A stretch of 64,000 nt of DNA from Tetradesmus obliquus (GCA_030272155.1 CP126197.1:1488001-1552000), one strand, 5' to 3'. Counted from the first letter of the stretch, positions 25,601 to 37,165 are shown. Notes: generated from the letters alone by a model not told the origin. Made by a program: numbers and translations.

Positions 25601-27139
25601 ATGTTGCATGGCAGCATAAGTGTGTGTTAAAAAGGCCTGTGGACCTGCTGCAGAGCATGAACACATGCCTGCATAGCATGCTGGTATGCTCTCAACCACC
25701 ACAACTCACATCTGGCAAACATAGAATGACAAACAGTGAATGACAAGACCAGGCGCTTACGTCAACAGAGTGATTGCCTTCACATGCACGCAAGCAGGCT
25801 TTTGACATACTCTGCTAGTCCAGTGTCAGACAGCGGCTGATTGTGAGGCTAGCGTGGTGTGCCCTGCAGGCAAAAACAAAATAATGCATTATTGTGTGCA
25901 TACGTTGGCACTCTGCCCCGCTCCCACCTGTTTGGCGTCCTCCATTTCTCCATCAGCAGCAGCCCGCACTTGCTGCAGCTGCTCCCTGTGCTTGGCAGAT
26001 GCCGCAGACTGCTGCTGCAGCAGCTGCTGCACCTGCTGCTGCAGCTCCGCCACCAGCCGCTGCTGCTGCTGCAGCAGCTGCTGATCCTGGTGCCGCTGCT
26101 GCTGCTCGTGCTGCAGCTGCTGCTGCAGCCCATGCTGCTGCGGTACTGGCAGTGCAAAGGGAGCTGATGTGGCACCTTGCTGGTTGTAGCTTGTGCCTGC
26201 TGACACACCCATCTGCCCAGACACCTCGAGGCCAGTGCCAGACATGCGGCCAGAGTACAGCTGCTGGTTGCTGCTGCCAGCTATCACTGCTGCACCTGAG
26301 GTAGCAGCAGCACCAGCACCAGACAGCCGGCTGCTGAACTGCCCAGAGTGCTCCACTGCAGGCAGCGCTGCCACAAGCTGCTGCTGCTGCTGCCGCTGCT
26401 CGTCGTGCGACATGCGGTACTCTGCACTGCTGCACCTGGGCTGCTGCGGTGACTGTGGCTGCTGCTGCTGCTGCTGTTTGTAGCGCTGCTGCTGCGGCGA
26501 CTGCGGCAGCTGCTGCTGCTGCGGCTGAGTGTGGTGGTGCTGCAGAGTAGAAGCAATAACAGACATGAGCAGCAAGCTCTTATCTACTACATCAGCCAGT
26601 TGCCCTACATAACCATGCAACAGGCATGCTTGCATTGCACAAAACAGGCGCATGTGCCCGGTCAAGCGCAGCACCCTAGGCCAGATGCCGCATGTCACCT
26701 GCAACTGCACCTGCAGCCAGTCATCGCTGTGCTGCGCATCTCACCCTCAAGTTACCAATCAAGGCATAATAGTAACAATAACAGCGTCCCACCTGTGCCC
26801 TGTTTCGTGCAAGCTCCAGCTCCATCATCGCTGTCTCAAGGCTGTAGCGCAAATCCGCCACGCTCTCAATCGTATCTGCATCCCCGCCTGCCCTGCCGCC
26901 ATCATCAGCGGCAGACCCAGCATCCTGTACATGCCCGCCGGCAGCACCTGTCGTTATAACGTTATTGTTATAACCAGGTGCGGCCGCGCCGCCCCTGCTG
27001 CGGTTTGTGGAGGCAGCAGCCGCCTCAGCGCTATCTCTAGAGATCCAATCAGAGATGCGCTGCCACTTTTGGCGCTGATCTACAAGCGCCCTGCGTGCTG
27101 CAGGCACGTGCTGCTGGTCCTGCCATGCCACCTCATCGC

Positions 27140-27176
<37 letters not shown>

Positions 27177-27542
27177 AGCTGCTGCTGCTGGGGGCGGCGC
27201 AGCTTGCCGCCCGCCCGCCACCACTGACACTACTGTGTGGCCGTGCTGGTCGCCTGCTGCAGCTGCTGCTACTGTGTGTGGGTGCCGCTTCAGCCGGGAG
27301 TGCTGCTGTTGTGCGGCCCTAGGCGAGCCGTGCTGCTGCTGCTGCTGCTGCAGGTGCTGGTCCAGCTGCTGCTGCTGTGCGGCAACTGGGCTGCCTTGCT
27401 GCGAGGCATACGACAGCTGCTGCGACTGGCGCAGCAGCATCTGCTGCACCTCAACACTGCCAGAGCCTGTCCTGGCGTGCCCACTTAGCCTGCTGGGTGA
27501 GGCGTCTGCATCAGCAGTGGCTCCTGCAAGCATCAGCCCCAC
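7633..27542 (-). CDS. Very large Gln/Ala-rich coiled-coil protein
   Basis: About 33 exons with GT-AG borders give roughly 3800 aa. Approximate exons: 27527-26793, 26545-25930, 25590-25315, 24587-24470, 24205-23887, 23632-23357, 22130-21898, 21188-20780, 19930-19555, 18585-17662, 17443-15071 (791 aa, the largest), 14455-14090, 13925-13660, 11337-11008, 10771-10463, 9188-9000, 8455-8240 and 8017-7633, plus smaller ones between. Nearly the whole product is heptad-like with LQQQL runs, as in long coiled coils; a basic patch (RMLRIVRARRR) lies near 19880. A motif like QRIQELRAAL recurs at about 18.25, 18.03, 17.82 and 22.54 kb. The C-terminus is Ser/Gly-rich and ends SSYGYN. No motor or enzyme domain was recognised. 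A structural, centriolar, flagellar or Golgi-tether role is only a guess. The start is not fixed, and a split into two genes is possible. Confidence 0.7.
18882..18900 (-). repeat. Intronic copy of an exon 3' end and donor
   Basis: An exact 19-bp match to 18991-19009, which spans the end of an exon of the coiled-coil gene and its GTGAG donor, 109 bp away inside the following intron. Confidence 0.65.
22764..22781 (-). repeat. Intronic copy of an exon 3' end and donor
   Basis: Matches 22890-22907 at 17 of 18 bases, including the exon end (codons SSAE) and its GTGGGT donor, 126 bp away within the next intron of the coiled-coil gene. Confidence 0.6.
24679..24822 (-). repeat. Two graded intronic copies of an exon 5' end
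   Basis: Copies at about 24679-24709 and 24803-24822 resemble the exon start at about 24561-24597 (acceptor followed by GTGAACTTGAG). Spacing is about 116 bp each time, and the farther copy is shorter. Confidence 0.55.
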
Positions 27543-27604
27543 GACAGCAAGGATTATGTTGCGGCCCCAGCAGAACTAATCAACTGTGCGGCAACATACA
27601 CTCA

Positions 27605-28870
27605 CGAAGCAACATATCATGCACACTGCGCGGTGCTGCTTTGTTGCAGGGAACAATCTGCAAGACATATAGTGGCATTAAAGCTGTGGAGTCAGGTTGT
27701 TGCTGGCTGTAGGTGACTGTGCATGCTGCACTGCTGGCGTTGCCTGCAGCCTGCAGCCATACGCTGCTGGCTAACTGCAGGTCTAACCACACCTTTTGCA
27801 CGGAGCAGCTTGGCGCTGCCTCTGCTTGCTGCCACATCCCCTAAAATGGGGCGATGCCGGTGTGCTGGCTTGTCCCGCCGCGCTTGGTCTGCTGCTGTGA
27901 CCACCTTGTCAAGTGCGAGAGCCTCCTGCAAAAGACACAACAGAACACAGAACCGCCAGTTGTTTGGCTCGTGAGTGCTGGGAGGACAGCAGCAGCAGGT
28001 AACACCACTAGCTGCTAAAGAGTTGCCTATTCTGTGCAGGAGCTTCGTGGTACCAGTTCCAACACTGGGCAGCTGCAGGCCCGGCATAAGCACATCAGAC
28101 TGCTGCATGCTGGCCGTGCCACTGCAGAAAGATGATGTGCAACGTTGCGATGTGCAAGACTGTGTGGGATGTGGGCATTGTGTGTTCTGGCATATGCTTT
28201 TGCTGCACACGACTCACTCGCGGGTGTAGCTGCCTGCTTGCTGCTGGTAAGTGCCGCTTCCAGTCCTCAATGGAGAACTCCTAGAGCAACAAGACAGCAG
28301 ATTCGTTGTAACTGCAGAGCCTAACAAATATGAAGGTGTTTGTTGCTTGCAGGAATGCAAGCAGATGCTACTCAAGCACTTGACTGTCGCGGTACTGCAC
28401 TGTCTGCCAACAACAGCCAGCAGCAGTAGCAGGTTGAGTGATGCCTGCTGCTTGCTTCAATACGTCAAGAAACATGTTCCGCAAGCATTTGTAACCTCAT
28501 GAGGGTGCAACCTACCGACGAAGAGGCCATCAGGCTTGGCTAACTGCACTTGCGCAACAATGCTGATGGTGTGGCCATCTTCACGCGTCTCCCATGTCCA
28601 GTAGGGTGCGACTTACGATAAAAACAATATTAAACAAGGTCTGCAATCTAGCAGCGCTCTGTGCAATGTGATGTTCCCATCGCTGTTCTGGTTGACGGGC
28701 GCCCAATCATCGGGCATCACTAAGCCACCGATCCACGCTTGGTTTCAAACGGCCATGCTCTGAATGATGGCGATCAAGGGTTTGGCCGGCTGGCAGGTGC
28801 GGTCAAGCATCAGGATGTTGTAACAGCTCGGCAGGCCTTCCTCATTTGGCTTTCTGCAAACTCGTTGGAT
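27605..28870 (-). other. Candidate exons upstream of the coiled-coil gene
   Basis: Several minus-strand pieces look coding but could not be joined in frame. They include 27928-27798 (contains HRHRPILGDVAA), about 28270-28207 (FSIEDWKRHL), about 28605-28505 (TWETREDGHTISIV) and about 28855-28645 (LPSCYNILMLDRTCQ and then MPDDWAPVNQNSDG). The last piece is open except for one in-frame TGA at about 28750. They may be N-terminal exons of the large coiled-coil gene or a separate, possibly broken, gene. No family was recognised. Confidence 0.3.
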
Positions 28871-29063
28871 GCAACGGATGACTGTTTTGTTGGCTTTTCA
28901 GCTTGTTCTGCATGCGCTAGACGCTGTTTCGATTTGCTGTGGCCGGCCCGGACTCTGCATCATGCTTGACATCAACAGTACGCTATCTCGTTCACGAAAG
29001 CAGATCTAACACTGTAACTTGATACTCTAAGATAGTACAGCGCTGCCGTGGTCGGCTGTACCC

Positions 29064-31799
29064 ATGGGGTGTGCTTGCTCCAAGAGCTTGCAGGAAGTCG
29101 ACCACGAGACCGCGCAAATCAGAGCTAGGCACTCCCCAGTGCCAGATAATGGTGGGTTTGCGTGCTACTGCTAAGCCTGCATGTCGCCCTGAACATATCC
29201 CCCGGGCGTCTTCTGCTTGCCTGCTAGCTCACCTGAAAGCGAGGCACTAGTCCAGTCATGTCACGTAGTCTTGATGTCATGACTATGGTGGTTGCTTGAG
29301 TGCAAGGACGGCTTGCAGCAGCGGGCTTGCAGGGCAGCTTTTCAATGTGCATGCACCTGCTTGCTGTTCACACACCCTCCTGCTGTTGCTCTCTCCTCCA
29401 AACCTTGAACACTTTCCTCATGCCTGATGCGCTGCAGGACCAACCAGTGCTGCCTTTCTGCAGCTTGCGAGCTTTCAGCCAACAGCAGCAGCAGTAGATA
29501 CCCGCTCCCGCCGGGCAAGCAGCGCGAGCAGCAATGCATCTGCCGCCCTTGGCACCAGCGGCAGCAGCACCGGCCTCTCCCCCTCTCAGTGGAAGCAGGT
29601 CCGCAGCCTGTTGCGGTCAAACACAAACCCTCACTATCATCAGATACAGCAGCTGCAGGTGCTACCTGCAAATCGGCTGCAGCAGGCGCAGCTTGATGCA
29701 GCGCAGCATTTGCGGCCAGACGCCCGTGATGCGCTGCATGAAGCCATAGCAGCAGCATCCACAGCAGCAGCCAACTCAGCCGCACAGCACCTGCACCGCC
29801 ATCGCCATCGCAGCAGCAGCAGCAGCCGCCGGCACCAGCGCGACCAGCTGCTCGTGCAGCAGCTGTCAGCTGGCGGCGGCCTTGCAGGAGGCTTCAGCAG
29901 CAGCAGCAGCAGCAGCACAAATGCACGGCAGCTGGCCTCACTGCATTCGGCTCCAGCTGGAGTTGGCTCGGTTGAAGCACCATCTGCGCTGCAGCCAATC
30001 AGCAGCAGCGGCAGCAGCAGCAGTACCCTGCAGCACTTGGGCCTCAGCAGCAGCCACAGCAGTAGAACTGGCCATGGCCCTGCAGCAGCAGATGCGCTCA
30101 CAGCAGGGCAGCTGCTGGCACTATGTGGGGCTGTGGTGCAGGAGGATGCCTCGCTAGCTGCTGCAGGCGTGCAGCCGCTGCTGCTGGCTTCTCTGTGTCT
30201 GATTGAAAGTGGCGGCTGCCCACATGCGCAGCAGTACAGGGACCACCTGGGGGATGTAGCGCTGGGGCTGTGCCAGGTGGGTTGGACGCTTGTTGTTTGG
30301 GGCGCTGTGGGGTGTGCTGTGGGGTGTTGCGGGGCGCTGTGGGGTGTGGCAGGGGGTTGTGCGGTGTTGCGGGGTGTTGTGGGGCGTTTTGGGTTGCCTG
30401 GCGCGCTGTGCAGTGGTGCTGGGACCACCTGGGGGATGTTGCTTTGGGGCTGTGCCAGGTGGGGTGGTGTTTGGGGCGCTATGGGGTGGTTTGGGACATT
30501 GTGGGGCGCTGTGGGGTGTGGCAGGGGGTTGTGCGGTGTTGCGGGGTGTTGGCGGCTGTTGTGGTTTGCCTGAGGCGCTGTGCAGTGGTGCTGGGACCAC
30601 CTGGGGGATGTTGCTCTGGGGCTGTGCCAGGTGGGTTGTTGTTTGGGGCGCTGTGGGGTGTTGCGGGTAGCAGTGACCCATGCTGTGGGTGGGGTGGGGT
30701 TTGTTGCCTTTGGCGCTGTGCGGTGGGGTTTGTTGCGCGGGGTGTTGTGGGGTGCTGTGGGGTGTGACAGGGGGGTCGTGGGGTGTTCCGGGGTGTTCCG
30801 GGGTGTTGCGGGGTGTTGGCGGGCGTTGCGGGGCGATGCGGGGTGTGGCAGCGGGGTCGTTGGGCGCTGTGGGGTGTTGTGGGTGCCAGCTGCACATACT
30901 GTGCATGACATGCCCAGCTTTTGCAGGACGTGCAGGACGCACAGATGGTTTACAGCAAGGAATTGGGTTGGCAGGGTGACATGTGCAATGCCTGTCCAGT
31001 CAGTTGTATGTGGACTGCTTTGCCATGCTTGCAAAGCACAGTCAGCGCGAGACTGGCGCAACAGGCGAAAGCTGTGCTCAGTTTCCCCCACCTGCTGCCT
31101 TCTTGCCATGATGCTCAGTGCTTACGCTGTCTGCCTGCCTTCTGCCTTCCTTTGTGTTACTGTTTTTGTGTCTGCTTCGCAGATGCTGCTATCAACAGCG
31201 CAGTGGCTGGCAGGCATCAAAGGCTTTGACCGCTATGGCAGCTGCCCCACAGCAGCAATCCTAGAGCAGCCAAAGGCCTGTGTATATTATGCAGCAGCAT
31301 ACCTCTCCATCCTAGCGCAGCACGACGGCTGCAGGCGCGGAGAGGCATTCATAGTTAAGGCTTACCATGCAGGGCCCAAAGGTGTAAACTCGGCAGCAGC
31401 AGCAGCATACTGGCAGAAGTATGCAAAGGCGCGCTACTGCATGCGCCAGGTTGCGCGCTGCATGGCTGATACGTTGGCAGCAGCTGCAGTGGCTGCTGGC
31501 CTGCCGCTGCAGCTGCAAGGAGACTGCTGCTCAGATGTGGTGAGCCAACAGCCAGGGCAGCAGCAGCAGCAGCAGTATGAGGGCAGAGGCAGCAGCACCC
31601 AAGAGCAGCAATCGGAGCTGCAGGTATGGGCGCGTGCAGCCAACTTGATAGCGGCTTTATCAAGCAGCTGGGGGTTGCAAAAAGCAGCTGCTGCTGCAGC
31701 TGGCCAGACGGCAGCAGAGGGGGCAGCTACTAGCAGTGCAGCCAGCCTCATGTTACACATCTTCCCGCATTGGTCCTCAAATAACAACAATAACAAAGC

Positions 31800-31834
<35 letters not shown>

Positions 31835-32260
31835 TGGCACAGCAGGCATCTCTGCCTCCTCTGGCGCCGCAGCAGCAGCATGTTGCAGGCAGCAGTGGCA
31901 CTGGCACAGGCGTAGGTATTCTGAGACGCTGGCGCAGTGGCGGTGCTGCTGCTGCTGCTGCAACCTGCAGCACTACCGAGGGCGGTGACGGTAGCAGCAA
32001 GGCTGCTGCTGGCAGCAGCAGCAGCAGCGGTACGCCCTGCAGCCCTCCTGTAGCTGCAGGCGCAGCTTCTGTAGCCAGCAGCTACGGTGCTCTGGCGCTG
32101 GTGCCTGTGTCGCGTGCTGCATTCACAGCCGCCCTTCAACGGCTCAGTTGCATTGATTGCGCAGCGACAGCCACAGCACTGAGCAATGCAGCAGCGCGTG
32201 CAGCAGCGGCGGCTGCAGCTGCTGCATCAGAGGAGCGCAGGCGAACCAGGCTGGGTCTCC

Positions 32261-32292
<32 letters not shown>

Positions 32293-33294
32293 GATGCTGC
32301 AAGAGGCTTGCACAGCTCGGCGCTGCAAGCGCTGCCATGTGTAATGCACATCATCGGGCACGGCGAGTCGCTTGCATCTATTGCAGCTGTATGTGGCGTA
32401 AGCATCTCAGACATCTGCGCAGCCAACCCGGACCTGCCAACCTTGGACATCCGCAACAACAGCAGCAGCAGCAGCAGCGGCATTCCGAGCGTGCAAGCCA
32501 GCGACTGCATTGCGCTGCCTGTGCCGGCTATCCCTCCGCGGCTGCATGTTGTGCAGCACGGTGATACGCTACACGGCATTGCACGCATGTATCGGCTTCC
32601 GTTGGGGAGGCTGCTGGCTAAGAATCCCGAGCTGGCTGATCCTTCGAGGCTGCAGCAGGGCTGGGTGGTAGTGCTACCAGGGCTCAAAGGTGACAGCAAG
32701 AGTGGCTCAGCAATGGAGTGGCTGGCAGAGGCAGCAGCAGCGGCAACAGCAGCAGCGCCTGCTGCTGCAGTGGATGAGTGTGTAGGAGAGGTGCTGGCAG
32801 GTGGGCCGGCGCAGCAGCAGCAGCAGCAGCGGGATGCTGAGCGGCAGCAGCACAACACAGGGCAGGACCAGGTGCTAGCTGCGGCACAACCTGCAGCAGC
32901 AGCAGCAGCAGCAGCCGGATTTGCTGTGCAAGAGGATGACACAGCCCCTGCAGGGCTCGACAGCAGCGGCAGCTCCCCCATTGCCTCCTGGGCACATGTG
33001 GGATGGCGCAAGCCAGCAGCAGCAGCAGCATCCAGTGGTGCTGCCGGCGTTGCTGCTGCACAGCTGCTGCCGTCGGTTGGCAGCGGCGCATTCATGTTTG
33101 CTGTCGGTCAAGGCAGCAGCAGCATCCATGCAGCGGTGGCGGCAGCAGACAGCTGTGCAGCGGTTCAAATGCCTGCAGCCCAGCCGCACCATTGCTACTC
33201 TGCAAAGAGTGGCAGCAGTAGCAGCTGGTCAGGCACTAGGGCTTCAGCAGCGGCAGCAGCAGCAGCAGCTCACAGCGTGATGAAAGCTGCTTAG
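29064..33294 (+). CDS. Lytic-transglycosylase-like protein with two LysM domains
   Basis: Three exons, 29064-29151, 29438-30276 and 31183-33294, join in phase to 1012 aa. Exon 1 starts MGCACSKS, which fits the plant MGCxxS pattern for N-myristoylation plus palmitoylation. Exon 2 ends with a soluble lytic transglycosylase (SLT) core: LIESGG with the expected catalytic Glu286, then GLCQ. Exon 3 continues with ACVYYAAAYL and YHAGP (370-374), equivalent to the usual YNAGP. After long Gln/Ser/Ala-rich linkers come LysM 1 (about 695-742) and LysM 2 (about 762-810, starting LHVVQHGDTLHGIA). SLT domains cut peptidoglycan glycan strands and LysM binds GlcNAc polymers. A cytosolic-face lipid anchor is odd for such a protein, so location and activity are open. 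A poly-Ala/Ser tail ends at TAG. Confidence 0.8.
30239..30890 (+). repeat. G-rich tandem repeat with copies of the exon 2 end
   Basis: Intron 2 of the LysM gene begins with a three-unit tandem repeat of about 170-180 bp. Each unit carries the end of exon 2 and its CAG/GTGGG donor (true copy 30239-30284; further copies 30421-30464 and 30593-30638), followed by ggggtgttgcgggg-type sequence. The G-rich sense strand could form G-quadruplexes in DNA or RNA. Confidence 0.85.
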
Positions 33295-35352
33295 GCAGCA
33301 GCGCCTGCGAGCTGTTTGACTGCAAACTGTATGGTGTGTTTGTGCATGCCGCTTGCTGGCCGTCTAGGTGTTGCAGACTTGAGCCGAGGTGTTGCTGTGA
33401 TGTCATGAGCAATGCACTCGTTGTCTGTACGTGCTATACACATGTTCTGGTGACTTGATTTGTGTAGAGGCAACGTTGGTGTTATCTCTCCCTATTGAAG
33501 CTTTGTTGCCCAAGCACACCTGAAATTTGAAGGGTATGTCGTGACTTGCAGCTGGTGCCTGTGTACATGTGCCATGTGTCTATCTGTACACACAGGTGGC
33601 TGGTCTCTCTGTTGCAGCTTGCTGTGTGCCAGAACAGGCGGAAGGAACAAACACCGCTGAGCATGAAACAACTGGAGCGAGTGCAGCTTGTAGGCTTTGC
33701 TTTTGTCTTTGACTGTTGTATCATTAATGCCACGCAATGCATATGTTGCAGGAGCTTCAGCCGCCTGAAGATGATGCAGCAGCAATGTTGACGTTGGGTG
33801 TGCATCGAGTTTGTACGCTGCTTACGCACTAGGTAGCAAAGCTTGTGGCTACCAGTATGAGAGTTGAGTTGGCTGATCATGCCAGATAGCTGTATCTGGG
33901 TCAGCGGAGTTTGCAAAGCGTTGGCTGCAGGTCACCTGCTGAGTCATCGGCGCGGCCTAGATGTGCTGTTGTGCATGTGCATGTGCTTGGCAGGTGCATG
34001 TGCAAGAACTGGCTGTTCTGAACAGCATTTTGCTGTTGACAAAACGTTGTATTGAGGTTGCATGTTGCTTGTAAGCGGGCGAGCAAGTGGTGGCACTGCA
34101 TGTTGACGGAAGGGTTGCAATCAGGTGCATGTCAGCAGTGCAGCAACACAACATATGAAACGAAAACTCTCCCTTTACAACATGTTGCGTGGCCTGTGAA
34201 GGGAGCAGCACTGTAGGTATGGCCCCCACCCTGTGCGTCCAAGTGAGCTGTGCCTGTGTGCCGTGTATGCGCCTCAATCACTCAGTGGCTGGCGCATCTG
34301 TGCATGGGGGATCCTGCTGTGCGCATGCTGCCATGGGCACAGCTGCAGCTGCAGCAACACACCAGGCCCTGCGTCTTTGTTCCTGGGGCTCTTTTTAAAA
34401 CGAGCGCGATACACCGCTGACATGGGGTACCTGCAGGTGCTAGCATGTGTACACATGGTGTTTCAACCTGGAAGTCACGGTAGATTGGAGAAAGGAGTGC
34501 AGGACAGTAAGGCTTGTGGCTGCAAGAATTTGCACAGTGTGCAGCACTCGACTATGGTGCTAGTACGTACTAGCATGTATACAGGATGCGCTGTAGGGAC
34601 CCCTTGCAGGCATATCTGGCAGGCTGGGTAGGCTTGCTTGACAGCAGAGAGGCTTACTTGGCAGCTGGGGAGGCAGTCTCTCTAGAGATACTCAAACAAA
34701 ATGCAGAAGATTAGCAAACGTCTATGCTTGACAACCTCGATGTCACGAGCATTGTAATTGCTTCCTTGTCAGACAGCTACCGGAAGATGTTACACCAACT
34801 CCGGTTGCTTGCATATGTCGGCCCGAGTGATGTCGTAGGTTCAGTCGCGTTATTGCATGTTTCTATCAAGTTGTGTGATGTATTGCGGCCTGCTTATGCT
34901 GAAAGTTCTAGGTGCAAGCGTGTCGTGGTGCTGCAGTCTGATTGTTTTTCACCTAGGATTGGCACAAAGGTTATAGCTGGTCCTATCAACTCATCATAAG
35001 GTGCAAAGCAATGGTGACCGCAATGCATCATAAAAATCAACTTTAGTTTCTACGAAGTACTATGTGAAAACTGGAGTCGAATCCATCCATCCATTACTAA
35101 AAAGAAATACGGTCCGTCAGTCAGAAGCCTGGCTTAGGACCTGGCCGTTGAACCCCAGGGCGTCTGCGGAACTCCGTGAACACAGCAGTGCAGCGTCGTA
35201 TCAAGATCAGGTTTTTTTACCGCACACCTATGAGATGCAACGACTTGCGATCAGTGCTGTTCCTTAATGCTCCAGTGAACTGCTGTCGCGGTTGTACCCA
35301 CCAAGCACTGCGTCATTGACTGTGGAGTTTGAAGGATGCGTCTAAGCTGTAC
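33295..35352. other. Intergenic region
   Basis: About 2 kb after the LysM stop codon. A TGTAA, the usual green algal polyadenylation signal, is at about 34070 and could end this gene's transcript. An open frame at 34724-34999 has no supporting features. Nothing else was recognised. Confidence 0.4.
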
Positions 35353-35885
35353 ATGAGGTGGTGGACAGTGATCAGCGTGATCTTGCTGGCCATCACTGCC
35401 ACGGCTGCAGCAACCACCACACCCAACAGCAGGGCGTCTCTGCAGCGGCAGCAGCACGCTGCGAGGCAAGCAGATCGCGATGATCGACACGAGGAAGGTG
35501 AGTGGTGCCGGTATGGATGTTGTGCGGGCACTGATGTCTTCAGAATGTTCGCGAACTTATGCAGAGCGAGCAGTGATCGTCACTGTCAGGCAAGGTGGGC
35601 TGCGCTAAACGCTTCCATTCCTGCTGCCGATTGTTGATATTGCAGTGGGAGTTTCACCCGCTGCAATTGGAGCTCCACTCGCCAGTTCACCTGCAACAGA
35701 TGCAGCTCAGCCAGCAGCAGCTCAGACACCAGGTGCGTCAACAGCAGCAGCACAGCCAGCACAACAGACGATGCTGGAATGTTGGAATTTCCATGAAAGC
35801 AGCTTCTGGATGTTTGATGTTCAGCTTGACGTCTTCCAGCAGCTCATGTATGATGTTGCCTGCCTGCCTGCCTGCCTGCCTGCAG
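35353..35885 (+). CDS. 5' exons of a predicted secreted protein (truncated?)
   Basis: Exon 1 (35353-35497) starts with an ATG and a strong signal-peptide-like segment, MRWWTVISVILLAITATAAA, and ends at a consensus GTGAGT donor in phase 1. Exon 2 begins after the TTGCAG acceptor at 35645 and reads on in frame through an Ala/Gln/Pro/Thr-rich stretch into ECWNFHESSFWMFDVQ. It ends near a CTGC repeat (about 35863-35885), where CAG/GTGCTG could be a donor. No family was recognised. Just downstream, the sequence becomes the Helitron helicase relic and the tandem duplication, so the 3' part of this gene may be lost or displaced. Confidence 0.45.
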
Positions 35886-36020
35886 GTGCTGCCACAGAGC
35901 CAGTGGGCCAGCTGCCACCCAATGTTCAGCAGCGGCAGCAACAGTTCCTTGCCAGCATGCTCTCTGCACCGCAGCCTGTGCAGTCTGCCTACCAGAACCA
36001 AGCCCACATGCGCTGCTGTA

Positions 36021-36845
36021 GGCGAGGATTACATACGCCTGCCTGATGAGGTCGTGTGTGGCGGAGGGCAGCAAGAGGGCACTTTGCAGGAATTGATAGA
36101 TGCTGTGTATGGGGTAATTGACAGCCAAAGCGGTGATGCTGCACGACAGCAGTACATTGTGGAGCGTGCGATCCTTACGCCTCTGAATGATGATGTTGAT
36201 GCAGTGAATGATCTGATGACAGCAAGGATGTGTGCACCCCGGCCTGACGGTGTTCAGGTTGAGAGCCGTGTGTACAGCACAGCTGACTCAGTGGTGCGCG
36301 GTGAGCAACAAGGTCACCTGTATCCATCAGAGTTTTTGAACACTCTGCGCATGTCTGGCTTGCCGCCACACAAGCTGCGCTTGCACGTTGGGTGCCCTAT
36401 CATTCTGCTGCGCAACATGTCTGCAGGATTGGCGAATGGCACACGCATGGTGGTCACGAAACTCATGGACAACTTCATCCAGGCAAAGGTGGCCACAGGC
36501 CCTGTAAAGGGCCGAGTGGTGTGGCTGCCATGCCTGAACCTGCAGCCCTCTGATGCACAGGCTATGCCTTTTGATATGTGCAGGCGCCAGTTTCCAGTGC
36601 GCGTTGCATATGCCATGACAATCAACAAGGCGCAGGGGCAGACCCTCAAGGCAGCAGGTGTGTACCTGCCTCGCCCTGTGTTCTCGCATGGTCAGTTGTA
36701 TGTTGCCTTCTCGCGGGTTGGCATCTGGAGTGCCCTCAAGGTGTTGGTGGTTGGGGGCTTCCGTGCAGCTACTGCGGCTATTGCAGCTGGTGTGTACACT
36801 AAGAATGTTGTGTATCGTGAGGTGTTCCAGGGCATCGGGGTTTGA
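36021..36845 (+). pseudogene. Helitron-type helicase C-terminal relic, copy 1
   Basis: About 274 codons similar to the C-terminal part of PIF1-like Helitron helicases. Recognisable motifs are NGTRMVVT, RRQFPVRVAYAMTINKAQ, then GQT and GQLYVAFSR (helicase motifs V and VI). The Walker A and B motifs, the Rep nuclease and the zinc finger expected upstream of these motifs in a complete Helitron protein are absent, so it cannot move on its own. The frame is open to TGA at 36843-36845. A possible acceptor (CTGTAG) precedes it. Helitron termini were not found. Confidence 0.8.
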
Positions 36846-37010
36846 GCTTCACACTCGGCACTGGAACAGTGTGCTTGAGGAACTCGGCCCTGGAGCTCTG
36901 GCATGTATATATAATCTATCATGCTGCAGCTGCAGTGGTTGCGGTAGCTGCAAATGTCACATGCTGCAACAAGCCGCTGGCCACGTTTTGCTTATGTAAC
37001 ACACCAACTG

Positions 37011-37165
37011 TAGCTGGTGTGTAGACGCAAGATGTTGTGTAACATGAGGTGTTCCAGGACGTTGGGGTATGAGCACCACACTTGGCACTGGAGCAGTGTG
37101 CCTAAGATACTCAATAGATGCCGCTCTGGCATAAGTGACTATGCTATATGCGTGCAGCTGCAGTT
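37011..37165 (+). repeat. Degenerate second copy of the helicase 3' end
   Basis: Resembles 36784-36940, covering the last codons, the stop region and downstream sequence of the helicase relic, at an offset of about 226 bp. The same pair occurs in the right-hand unit at 41009-41165 and 41236-41390. Confidence 0.7.

Noticed and set aside
34724..34999. 91-codon plus-strand open frame with an ATG
   Set aside because: No recognisable domain, no splice context and no neighbour support. It could be real but cannot be supported.
36021..36845. An active Helitron or a cellular PIF1 helicase
   Set aside because: Only the C-terminal motifs remain. Walker A and B, the Rep domain and element ends are not present.
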